64,000 nucleotides of DNA from the NCBI GenBank assembly GCA_026122225.1, contig JANEZZ010002066.1, forward strand, positions 186,001 to 250,000, read 5' to 3'. Both the position numbers and the translations under genes were made by a program. Shown here piece by piece: positions 56,663 through 64,000 of this stretch; positions within the stretch are counted from its first letter, which is position 1; each line of letters opens with the position of its first letter. The notes under the pieces are model-generated. The model made no database searches, was not told the origin of the DNA, and saw nothing but the letters and a program-made list of their open reading frames with translations. This stretch comes from Heloderma charlesbogerti (Eukaryota; Chordata; Lepidosauria; Squamata; Helodermatidae).

Positions 56663-57416
56663 TAGGGATGTTAGAGTTCCACCATGGATCTCGGTGAGGC
56701 CGAATGCCAATGCATTCGGCCCTCCGAAATCCATGGCGGAACAAAGCCCCCCACACCCCACCCTGCGAAATGGGTCCGGAACGGACCACCTACCTGCTGC
56801 CGTCCGCACTGACTTGTGAATGGCGGCCGTGTCTGCGGCCGCCATTCGCTTCTTTCATATAGCCGTGATAGGCTACATAAATACTTACGTAGCCTATCAC
56901 GGCTAACGCAGAGATGCCATTTGCGTCCCTGCAGAAGCCGTGATAGGCTACGTATGTATTTACATAGCCTATCACAGCTTAACTAAGGGAACGCAAATGG
57001 CAGCTACTATGCCATTTGCGTTCCTTTTTTTTTCTTTTTTTTTGCCGTAATAGCCTACGTAAATATTTACGTAGGCTAAAGCAGCAACAACAAAAAAAGG
57101 GAACGCAAATGGTGGCCACCATAGCTGCTGCCATTTGCATCCACTGGTTTTGGGGGGGTTTTGCTGTGAATATTTACGTAGCCTATCACAACAAAATGCA
57201 GGGACGCATATGGCGGCGGTTACGGCCGCCGCCATATGCGTCCCTGCAGGCTGCCCAGCAGCCGGATGTCTGGCTGCGGGCGGCCCCGGTCGGCGACTCC
57301 GTGGAATCTCCACGGAGCGAAGCCAGCCGGACAGAATTTCAGGGGGGGGACGGAACGCCTCCCCCCCACCGCGAATGTCACCTTTCAAAAAGGTAAGTGA
57401 CTTTCATACATCCCTA
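56663..57416 (-). mobile_element. Family A hAT-like MITE (A16), 754 bp
   Basis: The Y end starts TAGGGATGTTAGAGTTCCAC. The X end finishes GACTTTCATACATCCCTA. The perfect TSD CCACCAAC (56655-56662 and 57417-57424) flanks it. A perfect core TACGTAAATATTTACGTA lies at 57056-57073. Others are near 56880, 56955 and half of one near 57175. The outward donor AGGTAAGT is at 57391-57398. Confidence 0.93.
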
Positions 57417-57424
57417 CCACCAAC

Positions 57425-58195
57425 TGCAGTGATGGAGCTGCAATTAGGGCAGTACTGAGCATCCATGCCCCTTTGCAATGCCTCTGTGTGAATGATGTAG
57501 TCTAGCTATGATGTAGACCTGCCCTGGTATTTGGTAAACTGGACAAACTGTCTGTGTGAACATGATCTGAGCCTGAGCCTAATGCAGGAAAACACTCCAG
57601 AAGCCAAGTCACCTCTACAGATCTTCAGTGCCTCATGTAGAATTTTTTTTTTTTTCCTTCCAGGAAAGACTTGCTTATGCCCAAAGCCACCATTTATCAG
57701 TATCAACGTGAGAGTACAGCTGCAAATTAATATTGCACTTAAGACAACAACTGCCTCCAGATCTGGCTTTTTTTTTCTTTACTTCCTTCATTAGAGTTGG
57801 ACAGATAATGAAAAATTATTCCTCCAGTCTTATTATCTGAGATTGGGAGGGGGTTTTTTTCCTTTGCCGAAATGGGTTGAATAAGTTGTGCAATGAATAT
57901 TCACCAATTATTAGCTCTGCAAACATTTGTGAATAATGGAAAGGCAAGGGAGGGGGTTGAGAATCCAATGAATAATGCATAGAGACATTATTGCAGAATG
58001 AGGTGAATAAATTGAGCAATAAATATTATTCCCTTCTACCAGTTATAGCTTTAAGAGTGAGAGATCGTCCTTTACGGCATTAAACCACATCGACTAGCAA
58101 AGAGAGACAGTAGGGGAATCACAGAGACATGGAATACTCATATGGCATTGTTGCCCCATAAAGAGCTTGTCTGTTTTCCAAGGGTTCTCTCCTGG
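57425..58195. other. Unassigned DNA
   Basis: No gene or repeat recognised. Confidence 0.45.
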
Positions 58196-58372
58196 CCCTT
58201 TTAGTGTTGGCCAAATGGATGGTGCAGACACCTGATTCCATCCAGGAATCTGGCAGAACACACACACGTTCTCGCACCTCTTGCCAGGCCCTGCTCTGCC
58301 CCCATTCACCCCCTGCCCATGGTCAGTGAGCAGCCCACACTCACCCCAGCGACCTTGTCAAGTTCTACCTGC
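58196..58372 (+). mobile_element. Family G fragment
   Basis: CAGGAATCTGGCAGAACACA and CCCCCTGCCCATGGTCAGTG, then CTCACCCCAGCGACCTTGTC, match the left arm of G1 and G2. It breaks off before the TGTGCATTT palindrome. Confidence 0.5.
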
Positions 58373-58606
58373 ATAATTTGGACATTTCTCTAGTTTATCA
58401 GAGCACAGTATGGTTCCTAAGTTAACGGGCTGATTTAACGTTCACGTAGTAACACAGCAATCAATGAGAGTCACTTCAAGAGCTGGAGGTTGATATTAAA
58501 GAATGTTTGTGTGTATGCCCATCCAAAGTATGTCAGGCTTTGGCTGAGACTGACTGCACATGCTGAGAACATTGTTTAAAATAATGAGCTGAAGAAGTCC
58601 TTCCAG

Positions 58607-59801
58607 TAGGGATGTCCAGATTGTGTAAAATCCATTCCATCTTTTTTTGTGTGGGTTGTCAAGGACCTTTTGTTCCATTGTCTGCCTGTTAGGGATGGCA
58701 GAGAATTCCACCACAGATCTTAGGGAGGCTGAATGCCAGTGCATTCGGCCCCCCAAAATCTGTGGCGGAACAGCCTGCCCCCTGCCCCCCCTGGATCCCC
58801 CTGGGACAAGACTTACCTAGGGTGGATCTTACAGGCAGTGGCGGCTCCGGCAGCGGCTTTGGCGGCGGCGGCGGCTTTGGCGGCGGCGGCGGCTGGTCTT
58901 CCGACCGGCTGCCGCCACCACCATTTGCAGTGTGTGTGGGGGGTTTTTACACACATGTGATAGGCTACATAAGTTTTTATGTAGCCTAAAACGTCTGGGT
59001 AAAAAAAAAAAAAAAGTGTATGCAAATGGCGGCGGCTATGGCCGCCGCCATTTGCGTTCCTTATTTTGGGCCGTCTTAGCCTACGTAAATAATTACGTAG
59101 ACTAAGACGGCGAAAATAAGGGGAACGCAAATAGCGGCCGCTACACTATTTGCATTCCCCTTATTTTCGCCGCCTTAGTCTACGTAAATATTTACGTAGA
59201 TTAAGATGTCAAAAATCAGGAACGTGAATGGCGGTGGCTGTAGCCGCCGCCATTTGCGTACGTGTTCCCCCCCCCAGAGCCCTCCGCGGCCGGAAATCAG
59301 GCTGCGGACGGCTCTGGCCTGGCTGGGCCTGGCCGGCTGCTCCGCGGAGCTGCTGCAGAGCACAGCCAGCCGCGGAGGATTCCAGGGGGGGAGGAACGGA
59401 GCGCCTCCCCCCACCATAAACATAATCCGCGAACAGGTAAGTGATTTTCGTACATCCCTACTGCCTGTTGATGGAATTCTATTTTTTGTTTTCAATTTTG
59501 CACAAATGTGCATGTGCAAAAATGCACAAATTGCCACAAACTGTGCAACTCTCCCCCAAATGCACATTTTCACACTTCAGACTATGAAGGAAATGTGCAT
59601 TTTCAGCCAGTTTTTTTTTTAATTGCATGTTTTTCTACGCCGAAATTTGCACAAAATTCCTGATGGTTGGAAAAACACGGTCTGGAGGCCCACAGAATCC
59701 ACCTGATATAGGAGAAGCCAGTCTGCTGCAGAATCCATGGTTTGGATTAATAAAAAATCCACACTTATTTGGGTCTGGTGCAGATTTCTCCAACAACCCT
59801 A
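58607..59801 (+). mobile_element. Family B hAT-like MITE (B7), split by A17
   Basis: Starts TAGGGATGTCCAGATTGTG and ends CAGATTTCTCCAACAACCCTA. Flanks CCTTCCAG (58599-58606) and CCATCCAG (59802-59809) match at 7 of 8. The two halves (58607-58689 and 59469-59801) join in family B sequence once A17 and one CTGCCTGT are removed. The element is then about 416 bp, like B6. Confidence 0.9.
58690..59460 (-). mobile_element. Family A hAT-like MITE (A17), 771 bp, inserted in B7
   Basis: The Y end starts TAGGGATGGCAGAGAATTCC. The X end finishes GATTTTCGTACATCCCTA. The perfect TSD CTGCCTGT (58682-58689 and 59461-59468) is duplicated B7 sequence. A perfect core TACGTAAATATTTACGTA lies at 59181-59198, with others near 58975 and 59085. 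AAATGGCGGC (59024-59033) faces GCCGCCATTT (59044-59053). Outward donors are at 58811-58818 (complement) and 59435-59442. A good reference copy of the family. Confidence 0.95.
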
Positions 59802-59809
59802 CCATCCAG

Positions 59810-61357
59810 TGGATGTGGGGTTTGATTCATGATTCAACAGAGTATTAGAAGCTGGAGAAATCTGAATGCCAAACCAGAATCTTATGAACCTTGGTGCCAT
59901 GACTAATTGTGCTCAGTTCCCATCCCATGGGAAAGGGATGTCCCACAGATATTTACACCTTCCCACATACTGGAATTACGGCTATGCTCAAGAGCAGATA
60001 TATGATTTTAGCAATACCTATCGAAACTTTGGTTTCACATTCCTGTGAGTATTATTATATAATACTGGCTTGATTGTGCATTAGAAAAATGCTTCTATTG
60101 TTACCAGTGGAACTCTTTGTTTTTTCTAAGCCTGTTGCATTCTAATTGCATGGAGGCAATTTGGGGTGGGTGGATTGCAGGCTGCACTGCACGGGGACGG
60201 GGTAGTTGACCATGCAACCATTAGGCTTGGGATGGGGGAAATTTCCACTGGTGTCAATGGAAGCTTTTTCTAAGCCAAACTGCTCTATAGAGGCAGTTGA
60301 TTTTCAGGGACTTGCAGTTGGGGAGAGAAGGGTTGATCCTATATCCTCCTGGCATGCTGTGGCACTCCCTAAAAGAAATGAAAAATCTTACCCACAGCAC
60401 TTCAGTTAGGCTGGGAGGGGGACTTCCATTTATGCCTTTGGAAGTTTTTTCTAACCCTAACGTCCATGGAGGCAAAGGCTGAGAAGGGGAGGACACAAAT
60501 TGGATCCCAAGGCACCATGGGTCAGTGGTTGTCCATCCCTGCTTTAGATGATCCCATGTCAAGGCAGAGGGAGCATGCACTCATTATGTGACCCATATGG
60601 CGAGATCGCATTCCAATCCATTAAATGAGCAACTCATATAGGGAGATTATATTCTGTCTGTCTGTCTGTCAGCATAAAGGGCTTGGGTATCACAGGTATT
60701 CCGTTATGGAAATGTTTTCAGCAGCAGGGTTATGAAACATTTCTATCACACTGCATATTTTTATTGTAACCTGGCCTCCTTGAAGATTAGAAATTTAATT
60801 TAATATCCTGAGTCATTTCCCTCTCAATTCTAGGCAAGGCAACACTTCGGCTAGTGACACAAATATTAGCTTTCTCTCCTCTACAGCGGGATTGAAGAAG
60901 ATGAGTGGGCTGAGGCCAAACACACATGATGAAACTTGGGCTCAATTCATCTGTCCCCTGAATGGGATACTTGCATGAATCAGAGTCTCCCATCTTTTTG
61001 TTCTGCTATCTGGAACCTGCCACCTGTTTCGATGCTTGAATGATTCTGCTGAAGCACAGTCCAATGTCTTCCATCCTTGCATGCCTTGCTTAGCACTGTG
61101 TAAGCTTATATCCTGGGCAAGACATTGTCAGTCTCTCATTTTAATTGAATGCCTGGGTTGATTTTTATGTGTTTTGCTCATGGAAATAATTTGGCATGCA
61201 AGAGATAACTATAAGAACAATGCAGATGGTTTCATATGAAAAGTCTGAGATACTGCAAGATTACACATGCTCATTCCAGGTAGGCCATTCACTCCTGTGT
61301 TGAGGGCAGAGATGCTTCAAGAATTTGATCTTTGTGAACTCCAGAGCAGACTTAGCT
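59810..61357. other. Unassigned DNA
   Basis: No gene or repeat family recognised; (CTGT)n at 60656-60671. Confidence 0.5.
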
Positions 61358-61620
61358 CAGGGGTCCCCAACCTTTTAAGTCAGTGGGAACATTTGGAATT
61401 TTGAGAATGTTGGTGCTGTCACAAAATGGCTGCCATAGTTAGTGACACCACCTAATTTCATAATTAGTCAGCTTGTTGGTCAAAAATCATTGGAGGAGGA
61501 CTCTACAAGTCCATCTTTGTATGACATCACATGACATCATCATACAGGCAGGCCATGTGAAAACAACCAATCAGAATGGGGGCATAACGTGGTGGGATGT
61601 GACATCATGCCACACTATGT
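61358..61620 (+). mobile_element. hAT-Charlie-like left end
   Basis: CAGGGGTCCCCAACCTTTTA at 61358 is the classical Charlie-type hAT terminus. AAAATGGCTGCCATAG and CCAATCAGAATGGGG follow, but no matching right end was found. The element is probably truncated. Confidence 0.55.
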
Positions 61621-61639
61621 GACTCTAAACTTCTATGTC

Positions 61640-61777
61640 AAGGTGCAAAAATCCATATACATGGAGCAGGAGTTCGTATTGTGGAGAATTCTCATCTGAG
61701 CATACATGGACAAATTCATTTCTTTCTGAGTAAACAACAAATTCACTCAGGGTAAGTTCAGCCATCCCTAGCCATGG
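61640..61777. mobile_element. Isolated hAT-like right end (family C-like)
   Basis: GGGTAAGTTCAGCCATCCCTA ends at 61777 and resembles the right end of C2. It contains a GGTAAGT donor-like site close to the terminus, as in family A. The left end was not found. Confidence 0.4.
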
Positions 61778-61972
61778 TGGGTCTGCCCTGTCACAAATCA
61801 GTCTTTTCCTAGCCATCAAATTGGTGAGCCTAAAAGAAAATAACCTGCCCAAGAACCTAAGTACAAAACAGAAGTGTGGTCTGAGTTCAAAAACACAAAA
61901 CCACTCTTTGAACCCAAATAAAGAAAGTACTGGAGGGATGCTACTTAACCCCAACACATCTCAGTCACATTT

Positions 61973-62287
61973 TGTTGTTGTTCAGTCATTCAGTCGTGTC
62001 CGACTCTTTGTGACCCCATGGACCATAGCACGTCAGGCCTTTCTGTCCTGCGCTCTTTCCCGGAGTGTGCTCAAGTCCATATTCATTGCATCGGTGATGC
62101 TATCTAGCCATCTCACCCTCTGCCGTCCCCTTCTCCTTTTGTCTTCAATCTTTCCCAGCATCAGGGTCTTTTCCAGAGAGTTTTCTCTTCGCATTAGGTG
62201 GCCAAAATAGTTGAGCTTCAGCTTCAGTATCTGTCCTTCCAATGAGCAGTCAGGGTTGATTTCCTTTAGGATTGACTGATTTGACTG
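61973..62287 (-). mobile_element. BovB LINE, 5'-truncated 3' end
   Basis: The minus-strand frame reads QSNQSILKEINPDCSLEGQI, LKLKLNYFGHLMRRENSLEK and RGRQRVRWLDSITDAMN, the BovB C-terminus, ending GTCGGACACGACTGAATGAC with an ACAAC tail. Unlike the long copy, the codon after HLM is still sense here. Confidence 0.92.
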
Positions 62288-62323
62288 TAAATAATTTTGC
62301 TGGAAATGTAAGAGCCAGAATAC

Positions 62324-62548
62324 TAGGGATGTTAGAGAATTTCGCCATGGACCCCGGAGTCCATGGCCGTATCGCTGGGGTGGTGGCCATATCACTGGGG
62401 CTTTGGAGCCAGAGGCAGGCAGGATCCGCCTGTGAGGACTATGCGACAGAGGAGGAGGTAGGGGATCTGATCCTCCATGGACTTGGGGGGGGGATTCAAT
62501 AAAATCCAGCCTCATTGGGGTCTGTGGAGGATTTTTTAAACAACCCTA
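62324..62548. mobile_element. Short family A-related hAT-like MITE (A18), 225 bp
   Basis: Starts TAGGGATGTTAGAGAATTTC and ends AAACAACCCTA. Both ends look like the Y type (GGACCCCGGAGTCCATGG and AATCCAGCCTCATTGGGGTC). The palindrome array is missing. Flanks do not give a TSD. A double-Y deletion derivative is possible. Confidence 0.55.
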
Positions 62549-63009
62549 TCCACCAGACTCCCCGTTCAGCCTCCCAGACTCCAGTCTGCGGATCACTGCA
62601 CTCACCTGACTCTGTGAGTGCCGAGTTGGGCAAGCACAGCAGTCCCTACTGGGACTGACTTTTTCTTAACTCCCCATTTACTCAAATGGTAGCCATAAAA
62701 GGGCCATTTACACAAGACTGCAAGTGTAAATGGCCCATGTACAGCTGTAATCTTGTGTAAATGGCTGCTTTACAGCCACCATTTGTGTAAATGGAGAGTT
62801 ATGAAAAAGGCTGAGCCACTATTTTTATGTAAAATGGCAGCTCAGCAAGGGAACAGGAAGCTGCACACTGCTCACCAGGCTCCCACAGTCCACCTGAGGG
62901 CTCACTGCACACATCAAGCAGGGGCGGGTGGCCAGCGGGGTCCAGCAAGCGGTGAGCGGCACGCGGCCTGTTGAGTCCTCTCCCTTTTCCTCAAACACAC
63001 CAATTGTGT
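62549..63009. mobile_element. Family E-like sequence
   Basis: GGGCCATTTACACAAGACTG, GTGTAAATGGCCCATG and TGTAATCTTGTGTAAATGG (62700-62765) repeat the palindromic core of E1. AGTTGGGCAAGCACAGCAGT matches the E1 right part. The termini were not located. Confidence 0.5.
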
Positions 63010-63204
63010 GTCCCCATTCTAAAATGTTGAAATGCCTTTCCAAAGGCTTAATTATTAGTGTTAAGAGCTTGAAGCTAAAACATGCTGATATTTATGGTAT
63101 TTCTGCCCCTCCCGTTTTTCCTTCACCCTCACCCACCGTTAGCATGTGCACCCTGAGAGCTTCTCTAAAACGTCCCTTGGGCTGAAAGGAGTTCTGAACC
63201 CCTC
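63010..63204. mobile_element. Family K fragment
   Basis: GAAATGCCTTTCCAAAGGC, GAAGCTAAAACATGCTGAT and CCCTTGGGCTGAAAGGAGTT match K and the fragment at 27.75 kb. The right end GTTCTGAACCCCTCC resembles the K terminus. Confidence 0.5.
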
Positions 63205-63386
63205 CTTTAAATTTGTGTAATGTGTTCTTTCCAGCATTCATTTTTGCTTGCTTGCCATTCCTCATTCTTGAAACTCTTGAAATATTTGGTTTGCTTCATT
63301 TTTTTTCTTGTTAAGGTGGGATGTCAGAGGAATCTGTTTGGGGGGTGGGGCTTGGTGAGTTTTTGCCAGCTCTGCCCCCGGGACTC

Positions 63387-64000
63387 TAGGGATGTACGAA
63401 ACACTTACCTGGTTTTGTCCAGGGACATTTCCAGTGAGGGGGAGGTGCTCTGTCCCTCCCCCCGAAATTCTCCTTGGCCAGCTACGCTCCACGGCAATCT
63501 GCGGAGATGCCGGCTGGGGCCGCCCGCAGCCAGACATCCGGCTGCTGGTCTGCGCAGGGACGCAAATGGCGGCCACCGTAGCCACTGCCATTTGCGTCCC
63601 ACTCTTTTGCCGTGATAGGCTACATATATATTTACATAGCTTATCACAGCAAAAAAACAGGAACGCAAATGGCGGCGGCTATGGCAGCTGCCATTTGCGT
63701 TCCTGTTCTTTTGCCGTGATAGGCTATGTAAATATTTACATAGCCTATCACGGCAAAAAAACAGGAAAGCAAATGGTGGTGGCTACAGTGGCCGCCATTT
63801 ACGTTCCCTTTTTTGCCATGATAGGCTACGTAAGTATTTATGTAGCCTATCATGGCAATAATGAAGAAGCGAATGGCAGTTGCAGACGTGACTGCCATTC
63901 ACAAAGCAGCACGAACGGCACCAAGTAGGTGCTCCATTTCGCATGATTTTTGCAGGGTGGGGGGCTTCATTCCACCACGGATTTTGGGGGGCTGCATGCA
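63387..64000 (+). mobile_element. Family A hAT-like MITE (A19), cut by the window end
   Basis: The X end starts TAGGGATGTACGAAACACTT at 63387. The complement of AGGTAAGT lies at 63403-63410. Three GATAGGCTA-type palindromes lie near 63630, 63735 and 63835, separated by AAATGGCGGC-type inverted pairs. The window stops inside the Y hairpin (GATTTTGGGGGGCTGCATGC), so the TSD is not testable. Confidence 0.85.

Overview
This window looks like squamate reptile (lizard or snake) nuclear DNA. It carries an almost full-length BovB (RTE-clade) LINE and two truncated BovB tails. It also has a tRNA-derived SINE ending in ACCTTT repeats (Sauria-SINE type), several CR1 3' ends with the ATTCTATG tail, and a CR1/L2-clade LINE. 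I find no host protein-coding gene, rRNA gene or tRNA gene. Every long open frame is a LINE reading frame, a shadow of a simple repeat, or read-through of a palindrome. The window is best read as intergenic or intronic DNA that has been invaded many times.

The dominant content is non-autonomous hAT-like DNA transposons (MITEs). They begin TAGGGATG or TAGGGGTG (or CAGGGGTG), end in the complement, and sit between 8-bp target-site duplications (TSDs). Many TSDs are perfect: GTTCAGGG, TTCCTGTC, ATTTCATT, GATAGGCT, CTGCCTGT, CCACCAAC, GTGAATTC, CTAGTACT, GTCTCCCC, GACTTGTT, GTCATGCT, ATAAAAAC. I sort them by sequence into working families A-G and J-L; these labels are mine. H is a separate PIF/Harbinger-like family with a 3-bp TSD. 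Family A is the striking one: 19 recognisable copies plus a remnant, about 13.5 kb or 21% of the window. Most copies are 0.6-1.0 kb arrays of palindromes around a TACGTA...TACGTA core, alternating with inverted pairs of AAATGGCGGC. They have one end starting TAGGGATGTACGAAAG ('X'), another starting TAGGGATGTCAGAGAA ('Y', a strong hairpin), and a consensus-like splice donor near each end pointing outwards.

Layout. 1-11.9 kb: family A end, family B copies, CR1, an old palindromic repeat hit by two hAT insertions, a hAT element (E2) inside CR1 with a SINE inside it. 11.9-20.6 kb: one large family A copy, families L and G, two Harbinger-like MITEs, L2-like fragments, mostly unique DNA. 20.9-26.1 kb: a three-layer nest, hAT A > BovB > hAT A. 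27-31 kb: families A, B, G, K and CR1. 31.5-34.5 kb: a nest of at least three, probably four, hAT elements. 35.4-40 kb: a CR1/L2-clade LINE with a GC-rich 5' region holding a near-perfect 27-bp minisatellite. 41-64 kb: family A copies roughly every 1-4 kb, inserted into CR1, a family B copy and unique DNA.

The nests give relative ages. Family A was active before and after the BovB insertion, and repeatedly after its own earlier copies. No hAT transposase is visible here, so these copies must have been moved by a source elsewhere. All family and TSD calls come from reading the sequence by eye; no database was searched.
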